Positions 32,330 through 41,407 are shown, counted from the stretch's first letter. The stretch: 58,210 bases of DNA from Caballeronia terrestris (GCF_001544515.1 NZ_FCOL02000033.1:1-58210), one strand, 5' to 3'. Numbers and translations are program-made. The notes: generated by a model not told the origin, from the letters alone.

Positions 32330-33745
32330 TCAACGTTCAATCGGCGCGAGCGGCACGTCGGCGGCATCGCGGAGGTCGTCCAGATCGCGGCCGCGTGTTT
32401 CCGGCGTGTAGTAGGTCGTCACGACGCCGATCAGGCTCAAAATCGCGACATATGCGGCAAGCGGAATCCACGCGAGAATCCGGCCTTCGGCGCCGCCCCA
32501 GTGCGTGGTCGCCCAGGCGATGATCGACGCGCCGATCAGCGGCGCTACCCCGCCCGCGATGACCGCCGATACTTCACGCCCCACCGCGACGCCGGCGTAG
32601 CGGTGCTGCGCGCCGAAGAGCTCGGGCAAGAGCGCGCCTTGCGTCGCGAACATGCCCCAGACACCCGCGAGCGCGACGCAGAGCATTGCAATGCTGGCGG
32701 TCGCGTTGCCCTGGCTCAGTATCCACCAGGTCGGAAAGGCCAGCAACAACTGGTAAATCGCGAACGCACGATAGACGGGGATGCGACCGTAGCGGTCGCT
32801 CAGCCAGCCGGTGAGCGGAATGATGACCGCGCCCGACGCGCCGGCGAGCAGCAGCGCGACCGGCCCGATCGGTCCCTTGAGGCCGGTGGCCGTCACCATG
32901 TAGCTGATCGCGAGCGACTGATAGATCGACGAACCGCCGTTCTCGGCCATACGCATGCCGATGACTTTCAGGAGCGTCGGCTTCGAGTGGCTGATGAGGT
33001 GCTTGAGCGGGCTGTCGTTGACTTGATGGCGCGCTTCGAGCTTCGTGAACGACGGCGATTCCTTGAGCTTCAGCCGAATCCAGATCGCCACGCCGATGAT
33101 CACGACGCTCAGCAAGAACGGCACGCGCCAGAGCCAGCTTTGCGAGATGTCCTCGACCCGCACGAGCGCGAAGTAGATCGCGGCCGCCATCACGGTGCCG
33201 AGCAAAACGCCCATGAAGGGCAGCGCGGCGAAGTAGCCGCGTCGCTTCGCTGGCGCGTATTCGGCCATCAGCACGGCGGCTCCGGCCTGTTCCGCGCCCG
33301 CGCCGAGTCCTTGCAGCAGACGGCAGCCGACGAGCAGGATGGGTGCCCAGATGCCGGCGCTCGCATACGTCGGCAGGAGGCCGATCAGCGTGCTCGCGAC
33401 GCCCATCAAAAGGATCGTCGCCATCAGCACGAACTTGCGTCCGTAGCGGTCGCCGAGCGTGCCGAAGATGATGCCGCCCACCGGCCGGATCGCGAAGCCG
33501 AGAAAATACGCGCCGAAGCTCGCAATGAGGCCCATGCTCGGATCGCTCGACGGGAAGAACAGCGGCCCGAAGATCAGCGCCGACGCGAGGTTGTACAGCG
33601 CGAAGTCGTAGTATTCGAGTGCGCTGCCAAGCGATGCGGCCCAGGCGGCGCGGTACAGGTCCGAGGTCGTGACCTCCTGCTTGGCCGTCACGGGCTCCGG
33701 ATGGGAGCCGTTAGGGGCGACCGCAATGGTTTGATGGTGTTTCAT
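32330..33745 (-). CDS. MFS metabolite:H+ symporter (MHS family, shikimate/dicarboxylate-like)
   Basis: The 471-residue carrier has twelve membrane segments. It has the MHS features ALEYYDFALYNLASALIFG, FAIRPVGGIIFGTLGDRYGR and CRLLQGLGAGAEQAGAAVLM. A loop between helices 6 and 7 contains the RLKLKESPSF segment common in the ShiA/KgtP group. It should import a small organic acid with a proton. GGAGGAGACGAG precedes the ATG. It lies between an AroE-like dehydrogenase gene (98 bp upstream) and the ALDH gene (23 bp downstream), which suggests its substrate feeds both enzymes. Confidence 0.9.
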   Translation of the reverse strand: MKHHQTIAVAPNGSHPEPVTAKQEVTTSDLYRAAWAASLGSALEYYDFALYNLASALIFGPLFFPSSDPSMGLIASFGAYFLGFAIRPVGGIIFGTLGDRYGRKFVLMATILLMGVASTLIGLLPTYASAGIWAPILLVGCRLLQGLGAGAEQAGAAVLMAEYAPAKRRGYFAALPFMGVLLGTVMAAAIYFALVRVEDISQSWLWRVPFLLSVVIIGVAIWIRLKLKESPSFTKLEARHQVNDSPLKHLISHSKPTLLKVIGMRMAENGGSSIYQSLAISYMVTATGLKGPIGPVALLLAGASGAVIIPLTGWLSDRYGRIPVYRAFAIYQLLLAFPTWWILSQGNATASIAMLCVALAGVWGMFATQGALLPELFGAQHRYAGVAVGREVSAVIAGGVAPLIGASIIAWATTHWGGAEGRILAWIPLAAYVAILSLIGVVTTYYTPETRGRDLDDLRDAADVPLAPIER

Positions 33746-33843
33746 CTCGTCTCCTCCAAAAATGGATGCCGTGTGTCACGGCGCTTGGGGCGCGTCGTGC
33801 TCGTCTTGTCGCGAGCTGACGGGCCTTCCTGCTACTGTTTGAA

Positions 33844-34659
33844 CTAGCCGACGCGGGCGATCTCGTCGAGCAAGGCCGTGCTCATTGCGTCGATGGGCGC
33901 TTTCTTGCCCGTGTACAACTCGACCTGTCCGCAAAACTGATGCAGCAGCATCCGCGTCCCATCGATCACGCGGCAACCGACAGCCGCTGCATCGCGTATC
34001 AGCTTCGTGCGCACGGGGATGAACGCGGCGTCCATCACGAAGAGATGCGGCGCCAGTTGTTCAGCGTTCAGCGGGTTGACGTCGGGCGCGCGGAAACCGG
34101 CGGCGGTCGCGTTGATCACGCCATCGAATGCGTGCGGGTCGAAGTCGCTCAACTCGCCGCCGAAAGTGACGCCAAAGTCGCGCGCCAGTTCCTCTCCGCG
34201 CGACGCCGTGCGATTGAACACAGTCACGTGCGCGCCCGCGCGTCGCACGCCCCAGGCGATCGCCCTTGCCGCTCCGCCCGCGCCGAGCAGCGCGATGCGG
34301 CGTCCTTCCAGCGTCGTGACTTCTTCGAGCGCGCGCACGGCGCCCTCGCAATCCGTGTTGTAGCCGGTGAGCCATCCGTCGCGGTTGTCGATCGTATTGA
34401 CCGCGCCGATCTCGCGCGCGGTGACATCGAGTGCGTCGAGGTGCGGCATGACGGCCTGCTTGTGCGGCATCGTGACGTTCAGTCCGCGAATGCCGAGCGT
34501 GCGCATCGCGTTGATCGCGCCGGCCGCATCCTCTATGCCGAAGCTGACGAACGTGTAGTCCACGCCGAGCGCGCGGTACGCCGCGTTGTGCACCTTGACG
34601 TTGAACGTGAACGGCTGGCCGGCGAGCGAGCCGCACAGGGCCGGGATCGAATGGGGCAT
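33844..34659 (-). CDS. Shikimate dehydrogenase-like (AroE family) oxidoreductase
   Basis: The 271-residue protein has AroE hallmarks: NVTMPHKQAV (catalytic Lys67), GAVNTIDNRDGWLTGYNTDC (Asp103), GAGGAARAIAW (126-) and NRTASRGEEL as the NADP-binding part. The first substrate loop, normally S-x-S-P-x-I-H-N, reads T-F-N-V-K-V-H-N. The second shikimate-binding Ser is thus Asn by eye alignment. This argues for a paralogue that acts on a related acid (quinate-like or other) rather than housekeeping AroE. It begins 6 bp after the GhrB-like gene's stop, clearly the same operon. Confidence 0.85.
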   Translation of the reverse strand: MPHSIPALCGSLAGQPFTFNVKVHNAAYRALGVDYTFVSFGIEDAAGAINAMRTLGIRGLNVTMPHKQAVMPHLDALDVTAREIGAVNTIDNRDGWLTGYNTDCEGAVRALEEVTTLEGRRIALLGAGGAARAIAWGVRRAGAHVTVFNRTASRGEELARDFGVTFGGELSDFDPHAFDGVINATAAGFRAPDVNPLNAEQLAPHLFVMDAAFIPVRTKLIRDAAAVGCRVIDGTRMLLHQFCGQVELYTGKKAPIDAMSTALLDEIARVG

Positions 34660-34665
34660 GGTGAG

Positions 34666-35658
34666 CTATACCTTCGAGAGATCGAACGCGGAGACGGCTG
34701 CTTCCCCATCGAGCACGCGCAGGAGGTTGTCGGTCGCGAGTTCGGCCATCGCGCGGCGCGTCTCGTGCGTCGCCGATCCGATGTGCGGAAACGGCGTGAC
34801 CCGCGGATGCGTGCGCAGCGGCGAATCCTGCGGGAGCGGCTCGATAGCGAACACGTCGAGGCCCGCCGCGCGCAAGTGACCGCTGTCGAGCGCGGCGAGG
34901 AGCGCGTCCTCACGCACGATCGCGCCGCGCGAACCGTTGACGAAGACCGCGCCCGGCTTCATCGATGCGAACGCCTTGGCATCCATCAGGCCGCGTGTTT
35001 CGTCGGAAAGCGGCAGCGTCAGCGCGACGATGTCGGCGCGTTCGAGCACTTCGTCGAACGATCCGCGCACCGCGTATCCCGCGAGCCTTTCCGGCACCTG
35101 CACGTCGAACGGATCGTGGAAGACCACCGGCATGTCGAACCCGAGCGCCGCGCGCCGGGCCACCGCCTGCCCGATCCGCCCGAAGCCGAGCACGCCGAGC
35201 GTCTTGCCGTGCACGTCCCAGCCGAACAGGTCCTCGCCGATGTTGCGCGTCCAGCGGCCATCGCGCACATGATTCGACAGCTCGACGAGACGCCGCGACG
35301 CGGCCATGATCAGCGCGAAGACGGTATCGGCGGTGGTTTCGGTCAGGACACCGGGCGTGTGGCAGAGCGCGATGCCGCGCTGCTTGAGATACGCGAGGTC
35401 GTAGTTGTCGACGCCGACCGAGATGCTCGAAATCACGCGCAGATGCGGCGCGCGGGAGAGTTCTTCGGCGCCGAGTTTGAAGCTGGAACCGATCAGGCCG
35501 TCGGCGTTTTGCAGCGCTTCGCGAAAGCGCGGCAAGTCGTCGGCGCTGCGCGGATCGGCGACGGTGACGTCGTGCCACGTCCGGATGCGTTCGAGCAGGT
35601 CGTCGGGAAGCTTGCGAAAGACGACTACGTTTTTGCGTGCTGAAGGTGTTGTCGACAT
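34666..35658 (-). CDS. 2-hydroxyacid dehydrogenase, GhrB/2-ketogluconate reductase-like
   Basis: The 330-residue enzyme has the cofactor motif GVLGFGRIGQAVARRA, the catalytic Arg in VNGSRGAIV, Glu in DVFAIEPLPQDS and His in FPHIGSATHET. The overall wording (SVGVDNYDLAYLKQRGIALC, TPGVLTETTADTVFALIMAA) matches the GhrB/TkrA subgroup that reduces glyoxylate, hydroxypyruvate or 2-keto-D-gluconate with NADPH. It is the third gene of the leftward operon, 16 bp after the propeller gene. With an IdnO-like SDR in the same operon, a keto-sugar-acid substrate is likely. Confidence 0.9.
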   Translation of the reverse strand: MSTTPSARKNVVVFRKLPDDLLERIRTWHDVTVADPRSADDLPRFREALQNADGLIGSSFKLGAEELSRAPHLRVISSISVGVDNYDLAYLKQRGIALCHTPGVLTETTADTVFALIMAASRRLVELSNHVRDGRWTRNIGEDLFGWDVHGKTLGVLGFGRIGQAVARRAALGFDMPVVFHDPFDVQVPERLAGYAVRGSFDEVLERADIVALTLPLSDETRGLMDAKAFASMKPGAVFVNGSRGAIVREDALLAALDSGHLRAAGLDVFAIEPLPQDSPLRTHPRVTPFPHIGSATHETRRAMAELATDNLLRVLDGEAAVSAFDLSKV

Positions 35659-35674
35659 GATGTGCTCCTGATGT

Positions 35675-36850
35675 TCAACGCGGCGTAGTGCGCAGCGATG
35701 AAGGACCGCCTGTGAGGGCGATCCGCTGCCCCGTATCGCTCAAATGTCCACCGTTCACCGCAAAAAACGCAAGCTGCTTTTCGACGTTGTACTGCACGAT
35801 CAGATGCTTGCCATCCGCGCTGAACACGATGCCCTGCGATGCCTCGCCACCTGCAACCTCGGACACCTTCACCGCCTGTCCGTCACGGATTGCGAAGAGC
35901 AGCACCTTGCCGCGCGCGTGGCGTCCGGGGTTGTCGGGCGTCAGGTTCGAGCCGTCCATCGACTGCACGCCGATCCACTTGCCATCGGGCGAGATCGCGA
36001 CGCCTTCCGGCAGCGACGGCACCGTGATGTGCTGCACCGTGCGAAACGGCACGCGCGATACATCGATGAGCGTCACGGTATCGGCATCGCCCGCGAGTTT
36101 GCCCGCGTAGGCCGGCAGCCCGGCGAGTCCGACATCGCTCACGACGGCCCACTTGCCGTCGCTTGAAACGTCGATCGTGTACGGCGCCACGCCGCTCGAA
36201 AGACGCGTGCCGCTGTCGGTGACGCGGCCGTCGGCGACGTTCAGCACCGCGACGCCCTGCTCGTCGCGCAATGCAACGAGCGCATGCGCGCCGTCGTGCG
36301 TGAAGCTCACGCCGGCGAGACGCTTCTGCGCGATCTTGAGCGTATCGACAATCGTCACCCGATTTCCGTCGATGCCGAGCACGACGACACTGCCATCGAC
36401 GCAGGTGACGAGCGCGATGCGTCCGGCGCGATCGATGGCGATGCCCTGCGGATGGCTGCCGATATCGAGCCGCGTGACGGCCGGCGGCGACGCTTGCATA
36501 TCGACCACCTGTATGAACCCGTCCATCAGCAGCTTCCTGGCGTCGTAGTCGTAGCGCGTCGGCGCGGCGACCAGCGCGATGCTTGCGTCCGGCGTGATCG
36601 CGACGGCCTGTGGCGGGCCTTGGATACCGTTTTCGACTTCGACCTGTACCTTGACCTGCGGCGGAAAACGGCTCGCGTCGAGGAGCGTGAGCGTGTCGGG
36701 CTTGGGGCTGGCCGGATACGTGTCGCGGCCTTCGACGCGCTGGTATTTGCCGTCGTTGCCTGAAACGATCCAGTCGGCGGCGTACGACGTGCAGGCCATG
36801 ACGGCGATCGTCAGGCCAGCCAGCGCTTGTGTGCAGCGGGGTGAACGCAT
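35675..36850 (-). CDS. Exported beta-propeller (YVTN/YncE-like) protein
   Basis: The 391-residue precursor has a signal peptide (MRSPRCTQALAGLTIAVMAC, cleavage near S-Y-A-A). Six to seven repeats of the form G-x-x-P-x-G-I-A-I-x-x-D-G-x-x follow, for example VAITPDASIALVAA, PQGIAIDRAGRIALVT and PEGVAISPDGKWIGVQ. This is a periplasmic seven-bladed propeller like YncE or 6-phosphogluconolactonase-type proteins, but typical lactonase active-site residues cannot be identified. Being in the sugar-acid operon, it may bind or hydrolyse a lactone. The ATG at 36850 has GGAGA upstream. Confidence 0.8.
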   Translation of the reverse strand: MRSPRCTQALAGLTIAVMACTSYAADWIVSGNDGKYQRVEGRDTYPASPKPDTLTLLDASRFPPQVKVQVEVENGIQGPPQAVAITPDASIALVAAPTRYDYDARKLLMDGFIQVVDMQASPPAVTRLDIGSHPQGIAIDRAGRIALVTCVDGSVVVLGIDGNRVTIVDTLKIAQKRLAGVSFTHDGAHALVALRDEQGVAVLNVADGRVTDSGTRLSSGVAPYTIDVSSDGKWAVVSDVGLAGLPAYAGKLAGDADTVTLIDVSRVPFRTVQHITVPSLPEGVAISPDGKWIGVQSMDGSNLTPDNPGRHARGKVLLFAIRDGQAVKVSEVAGGEASQGIVFSADGKHLIVQYNVEKQLAFFAVNGGHLSDTGQRIALTGGPSSLRTTPR

Positions 36851-36870
36851 TTTTATGTCTCCGTTGATTT

Positions 36871-37644
36871 TTAGACGACGCTTGTCAAACCGCCATCGAC
36901 GAAAAGCGTTTGACCGTTTACGAAATCCGACGCCGGCGATGCCAGAAAGACCGCAGCGCCCGTCAGTTCCTCGACGCGTCCCCAGCGACCGGCGGGCGTG
37001 CGCTTGCACAGCCAGTCGGAGAAAGCGGGATCGTCGACGAGTGCCTGGTTCAGATCGGTTGCGAAGTAGCCCGGCGCGAGCGCGTTGGTCTGAATGCCGC
37101 GACCGGCCCATTCAGCGCACATGCTTTTGGTGAGCATGCGAATCGCGCCTTTCGTCGCTGCATAGGGCGCGATGCCCGGCCGCGCGAGTTCGCCCTGGAC
37201 TGAGCAGATATTGATGATCTTTCCGCGACCGCGCGGCAGCATGTGTCGCGCGACGGCTTGCGAGACATGAAACGGCCCATCGAGATTGACTTGCAGCAGG
37301 TCATTCCAGTCGTTGCCGTCGAAGGTTTCGAGCGGCGCGCGGCGCTGGATGCCGGCATTGTTCACAAGAATGTCGATCGGGCCGATGCGTGTTTCGGCAT
37401 CATCGATCGCGGCGGCGACCTCGTCGCGTTTCGTTACATCAAAAACCGCGATATCCGCGATGAAGCCTTCCTCGCGCAATTGAGCCGCAACGGCGAGAGC
37501 CTTCTGCTCATTGCGATCATTGATGACGACCGCCGCCCCGGCGCCCGCCAGCCCGCGCGCCAGCGCGAGCCCGATGCCGCGTCCGGAGCCGGTGATCAAA
37601 GCGCGCCTTCCGTTGAGGCTGAATAGCTTCAGTGTCTCGTCCAT
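36871..37644 (-). CDS. Short-chain dehydrogenase, gluconate 5-dehydrogenase-like
   Basis: The 257-residue SDR starts KLFSLNGRRALITGSGRGIG (cofactor site) and has N-A-G in LVNNAGIQRR, Ser in NICSVQGELA, and Y-A-A-T-K as the catalytic pair. It ends NGQTLFVDGGLTS. The start and the NNAGIQRR segment are typical of the gluconate 5-dehydrogenase (IdnO/Gno) group, which interconverts 5-keto-gluconate and gluconate. The ATG at 37644 was chosen to give the family start; there is only a weak ribosome site. First gene of the leftward operon, divergent from a LysR gene. Confidence 0.88.
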   Translation of the reverse strand: MDETLKLFSLNGRRALITGSGRGIGLALARGLAGAGAAVVINDRNEQKALAVAAQLREEGFIADIAVFDVTKRDEVAAAIDDAETRIGPIDILVNNAGIQRRAPLETFDGNDWNDLLQVNLDGPFHVSQAVARHMLPRGRGKIINICSVQGELARPGIAPYAATKGAIRMLTKSMCAEWAGRGIQTNALAPGYFATDLNQALVDDPAFSDWLCKRTPAGRWGRVEELTGAAVFLASPASDFVNGQTLFVDGGLTSVV

Positions 37645-37741
37645 TTTTATCCGGCGCATTCGATGCGTCCTGTGCTGTCTCCAATGTTCACAGTTCAACC
37701 GAAGTGCGGCGCTCACGCCAATAGTCTTTCATGACGCTGTT

Positions 37742-37756
37742 ATCATGATTCGTGAT
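37742..37756. promoter_or_regulatory. LysR-type box (ATCA-N7-TGAT, with T-N11-A)
   Basis: ATCA (37742-37745) and TGAT (37753-37756) form an inverted repeat with a 7-bp spacer that contains T-N11-A (T37743, A37755), the classical LysR recognition pattern. It lies in the 136-bp divergent region, 25 bp before the LysR start and about 98 bp before the SDR start. Confidence 0.5.
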
Positions 37757-37780
37757 TACGCCCGCCGATGGAGAGCGATC

Positions 37781-38674
37781 ATGGAGCTGAAGCATCTGCG
37801 CGCTTTCGTAGCGCTCGCCGAAGAACTGCACTTTGGGCGGGCCGCGCAACGGCTATGCATCGTCCAGCCCGCGCTCAGCATGCAGATCAAGGCGCTGGAA
37901 GAGGAACTCGACGTGCGGCTGCTTGAGCGAGATCGTCACAAGGTCGCGCTGAGCGAGACCGGCAGGCTTTTTCTGCCCGAGGCGCGCGCCACGTTGCATC
38001 AGGCGATGCGCGCGGAGCAGACGGCGCGTCTGTCGGCGCGCGGGGAAATCGGGACGTTGCGGATCGCGTTCGTGTCGTCTGTGCTCCCGAAGCTCCTGCC
38101 GACGCTCATCCGCACGATGCACGCGCGCTATCCGCTCGTGACGCTCGAATTGAAGGACATGCCGACGCCGGACCAGATCGCCGCCCTTCACGACAATAAG
38201 CTCGATTTCGGGCTGATACGCCTGCCCGTCGCGGGGACGGGGTTGCAAATTCGCACGGTGCTCGAAGAACCGTTCGTCGTGGCGCTGCCCGACGATCATC
38301 CGCTAGCGGCGCAGGAGGTGATCATGCCGGTCGATCTTCAGGGCTGTCCGGCGTTCGTGCTCGCGCGGCGTTATGCGCCCGGCTTTCACGACGAGATGCT
38401 CGTCGCGTTGAAGCGCGAGGGCGCCGATCTCAACATCGCGCAGGAACTCGGTGAGTTCACGACGATGTTGGCTTTGGTCGCGGCGGGCTTGGGGATCGGG
38501 ATGATTCCGGCTGCGGCGGCGATCGCGCTGCCGCCGAAGGTGGTGGCCCGGCCGCTGGAACTGCGCGATCATCGGGCGGGGATTGGGCTGGCTTATACCG
38601 ATCTTGATAATGCTGCGAAGCGGGCGTTGCTGGGGGTTATGGACGAATGTACCGGCGAGGTGCGGGGGGAGTAG
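37781..38674 (+). CDS. LysR-type transcriptional regulator (BenM/CatR-like)
   Basis: The 297-residue regulator begins MELKHLRAFVALAEELHFGR, the classic start of the BenM/CatM/CatR branch, with helix-turn-helix residues in AAQRLCIVQPALSMQIKALE. The effector domain contains RIAFVSSVLPKLLPTLIR. The ATG at 37781 follows GGAGAGCGATC. It is divergent from the six-gene leftward operon and so is the probable activator of it. The inducer would be a sugar-acid, quinate-type or keto-acid intermediate, by inference. Confidence 0.9.
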   Translation: MELKHLRAFVALAEELHFGRAAQRLCIVQPALSMQIKALEEELDVRLLERDRHKVALSETGRLFLPEARATLHQAMRAEQTARLSARGEIGTLRIAFVSSVLPKLLPTLIRTMHARYPLVTLELKDMPTPDQIAALHDNKLDFGLIRLPVAGTGLQIRTVLEEPFVVALPDDHPLAAQEVIMPVDLQGCPAFVLARRYAPGFHDEMLVALKREGADLNIAQELGEFTTMLALVAAGLGIGMIPAAAAIALPPKVVARPLELRDHRAGIGLAYTDLDNAAKRALLGVMDECTGEVRGE

Positions 38675-38688
38675 GCGCGTCGTGCTGC

Positions 38689-38723
38689 CGTTTCGTCCGG
38701 CGAAGAAGATGCCGGACGAAACG
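38689..38723. terminator. 13-bp perfect hairpin between convergent genes
   Basis: CGTTTCGTCCGGC (38689-38701) and GCCGGACGAAACG (38711-38723) are exact reverse complements around the loop GAAGAAGAT. It sits between the stop of the LysR gene (38674) and the stop of the convergent MFS gene (38740), the expected position of a bidirectional terminator. There is no long T-tract, but AAA/TTT lies inside the stem. Confidence 0.7.
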
Positions 38724-38739
38724 AATCGTTACTCAGCGG

Positions 38740-40077
38740 TCAATGTGCGCGCCCCATCAGCGCCGCCGGCTTCTCCCGCGGCGTCATCCGCGCAAAGAAA
38801 ACCACCGCCGCCGCAACAACCGACATCACCGCCAACCCCGTCATCCCCCCTTCGATCGACCCCGTCTTCTGCTCGAGAAACCCGAACGTCGCCGGCGCGA
38901 CAAACCCGCCGAGATTGCCGATCGAATTGATCAGCGCCAGCACTGCCGCCGTGATCCGCGCGTCCAGATACCCCTGCGGAATCGGCCAGAACAACGCCGA
39001 CGCCGCCTTGAAGCCGATCGCCGCAAAACAGATCGCGACGAACGAGAACAGCGGGCTGCCCTGTCCTGCAGCGTACATGCCGAGCGCCGCGATCAGCAGC
39101 ACGCACGACACCCACGCCTGCTGGAACTTGAAGCGTGCGGCGAGCATCGCGAAGAGGTACATCGCTGCGATCGAGATGATCCACGGGATCGAATTGAAGA
39201 GCCCAACCTGGAAATCGTTGAAGTGGCCCATCTTGCGGATGATGCTCGGCAGCCAGAACGTCGCGCCGTAGATCGTCAGCGAGACCGAAAAGTAGATCAG
39301 GCAGAAGATCACGATCTGCGGATCGCGCAACAGGCTCCACACCGACGGCTTGACCGCATGCACCGCATCGCGCTGACGCTGCTCCTCCTCGATTTCGTTG
39401 ACGATCGCGTCCTGCTCCTCACGGGTGAGCCACTTCGCGTCGCGCGGCTTCGAATCGAGCCAGAACCAGACGAAGGCGGCAAGCACGACGGAAGCCATGC
39501 CTTCGATCACGAACATCCACTGCCAGCCGTGCAGGCCGAGACCGGAGATCAGCATCAGTCCGCCGGAGATCGGACCGGAGAGCACCGACGCAAGCGCGGA
39601 GCCGCTCAGGAAGATCGCCATCGCCTTGCCGCGTTCGTCGCGCGGCAGCCACTTCGTGAAATAGAACAGTACGCCGGGGAAGAAACCCGCCTCGGCCGCG
39701 CCGAGCACGAGCCGCATCGCGTAGAACGACATTTCGCCCTTCACGAACGCCATGCCGACAGCGGCAAGCCCCCACGTGATCATGATGCGCGTGAGCCACG
39801 CCTTCGCGCCGAAACGCTGCAGCAGCATGTTCGAAGGCACTTCGAAAACCGCGTAGCTGACGAAGAAGAGCCCCGCGCCGAGCCCGTAAGCCGCGGCGCC
39901 GATGCCCAGATCCGCGCTTAGATGCTGCCGCACGAAACCGATATTCACGCGATCGATGTAATTGACGATAAACATCGCCACGAAAAGCGGCAGCACGTGC
40001 CACTTGACCTTGCTGACGGCGCGCGCGAGCACGTCGGCGCGCTCGGGATGGGCCGAGGCCGGGGTGAAACTGCTCAT
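38740..40077 (-). CDS. MFS transporter, ACS family (glucarate/tartrate-like)
   Basis: The 445-residue carrier has twelve membrane segments. It has the ACS signatures IVNYIDRVNIGFVRQHLSAD, AEAGFFPGVLFYFTKWLPRD and ERGKAMAIFLSGSALASVLS, and ends with a cytoplasmic tail rich in Arg. The ATG at 40077 (MSSFTPASAH) follows TAGGAGACATCGA. It is 55 bp downstream of the glucarate dehydratase gene on the same strand, so it is most likely the importer of D-glucarate or a related hexarate. Confidence 0.9.
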   Translation of the reverse strand: MSSFTPASAHPERADVLARAVSKVKWHVLPLFVAMFIVNYIDRVNIGFVRQHLSADLGIGAAAYGLGAGLFFVSYAVFEVPSNMLLQRFGAKAWLTRIMITWGLAAVGMAFVKGEMSFYAMRLVLGAAEAGFFPGVLFYFTKWLPRDERGKAMAIFLSGSALASVLSGPISGGLMLISGLGLHGWQWMFVIEGMASVVLAAFVWFWLDSKPRDAKWLTREEQDAIVNEIEEEQRQRDAVHAVKPSVWSLLRDPQIVIFCLIYFSVSLTIYGATFWLPSIIRKMGHFNDFQVGLFNSIPWIISIAAMYLFAMLAARFKFQQAWVSCVLLIAALGMYAAGQGSPLFSFVAICFAAIGFKAASALFWPIPQGYLDARITAAVLALINSIGNLGGFVAPATFGFLEQKTGSIEGGMTGLAVMSVVAAAVVFFARMTPREKPAALMGRAH

Positions 40078-40132
40078 TCGATGTCTCCTAAAGAGTGGCA
40101 CTGCCTTATCGCGTATCGAACGTCTGCGGAAA

Positions 40133-41407
40133 TCAGAAGCGCGGATTCTTGCCGGTGAAGCCCGGCTCGTACTTGCGCATCTGCGTCAGGTCGTCGCGAT
40201 TGCGCACGCCGCACGATTGATATTGCGCATGCAGTTCGGCGAGACGCTCGCGATCGAGTTCGACGCCGAGACCCGGCGTCGTCGGCACGCGTACCGCGCC
40301 GTTATCGAAGGCGACGCGCCCGCCCTTGATCACTTCTTCCTCCTGCCACGGGTAATGCGTGTCGCAGGCGTAGGTGAGATTCGGGATGCTCGCCGCGACG
40401 TGCGTCATCGCCATCAGGCTGATGCCGAGGTGCGAGTTCGAATGCATCGACATCCCCAGGTCCCACAGCTTGCACATGCGCGCGAGCGTCTGTGTCGCGC
40501 GCAGGCCGCCCCAGTAATGGTGATCGGAGAGCAGCACCTTCACCGAGCCCATCTCGGCGCCGCGGCGGAAATCATCCATCGTCGTGATGACCATGTTCGT
40601 CGCGAGCGGCAGGCGCGTGTGCTTCGCCAGCTCGGCCATGCCGGCAAGTCCCGGGCACGGGTCTTCGTAGTATTCGAGCAGTTCGTCGAGTTCCGGCGCG
40701 GCCGCGATACTTGTTTCGAGCGTCCAGTTCGCGTTCGGGTCGAGGCGCAGCGGCATGCCGGGGAAGGCTTCGTACAGCGCGCGCATGCAGGCGATTTCGT
40801 GCGCCGGCTCGAACACGCCGCCCTTGAGCTTGATGCTCTGGAAGCCGTACAGGTCGATCATGCGACGCGCCTGCGCGACGATCTGCTGCGGGTTCAGGCC
40901 TTCGCCCCAGGCATCGGGCGCGTAGGGCTTGTCGACGTGCTCCGCGTACTTGAAGAAGAGATAGGCGCTGTACGGCACGGCGTCGCGGACTTTGCCGCCT
41001 AGCAAATCGACGATCGGCGCGCCGACGATCTGGCCCTGCAGGTCGAGCATCGCGACTTCGAGCGTGCTGATGACCTTCGCCGCGTTCTTCGCCGAGTGCG
41101 ATCCGGGAGCCAGTTCGAACTCGACGGCGCCGGGACTCGGCTTGATCGCGCCACGCACGCGCTCTTCCATCCGGTTCAGGTCGAACGGCGACAGGCCGAG
41201 GACGAGCGTTTTCGCCTGTTCGAGCACGCGCAGCATCGGCTCGTCGCCGTAGGTTTCGGAGATGCCGACGCGGCCATCGCTCGTCTCCAGTTCGACGATC
41301 GCGCGCAACGCCCACGGCTCATGGATGCCCGCGGCGTTGAGCAGCGGGCCATCGCGGAAGGCGATCGGCGTAATGCGGACTTGAGTGACGGTGATGTCGC
41401 GAGTCAT
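40133..41407 (-). CDS. gudD: Glucarate dehydratase (enolase superfamily)
   Basis: The 424-residue enzyme has GudD motifs: ETYGDEPMLRVLEQ, SIKLKGGVFEP (base Lys), LRLDPNANW, YEDPCPGL, SDHHYWGG and the catalytic His region MSMHSNSHLGISLM. It removes water from D-glucarate to form 5-keto-4-deoxy-D-glucarate. Length is close to the family's 440-450. First gene of a two-gene operon with an MFS carrier, divergent from a GntR regulator (41584). The next enzyme (5-keto-4-deoxyglucarate dehydratase/decarboxylase) is DHDPS-like in many bacteria and may be the protein at 43791. Confidence 0.92.
   Translation of the reverse strand: MTRDITVTQVRITPIAFRDGPLLNAAGIHEPWALRAIVELETSDGRVGISETYGDEPMLRVLEQAKTLVLGLSPFDLNRMEERVRGAIKPSPGAVEFELAPGSHSAKNAAKVISTLEVAMLDLQGQIVGAPIVDLLGGKVRDAVPYSAYLFFKYAEHVDKPYAPDAWGEGLNPQQIVAQARRMIDLYGFQSIKLKGGVFEPAHEIACMRALYEAFPGMPLRLDPNANWTLETSIAAAPELDELLEYYEDPCPGLAGMAELAKHTRLPLATNMVITTMDDFRRGAEMGSVKVLLSDHHYWGGLRATQTLARMCKLWDLGMSMHSNSHLGISLMAMTHVAASIPNLTYACDTHYPWQEEEVIKGGRVAFDNGAVRVPTTPGLGVELDRERLAELHAQYQSCGVRNRDDLTQMRKYEPGFTGKNPRF

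Noticed and set aside
33940..35643. Open frame of 567 codons on the plus strand across the AroE-like and GhrB-like genes
   Set aside because: It is antisense to two clearly conserved enzymes, is extremely rich in Arg/Ala and has no domain. Long antisense frames are expected in GC-rich DNA.
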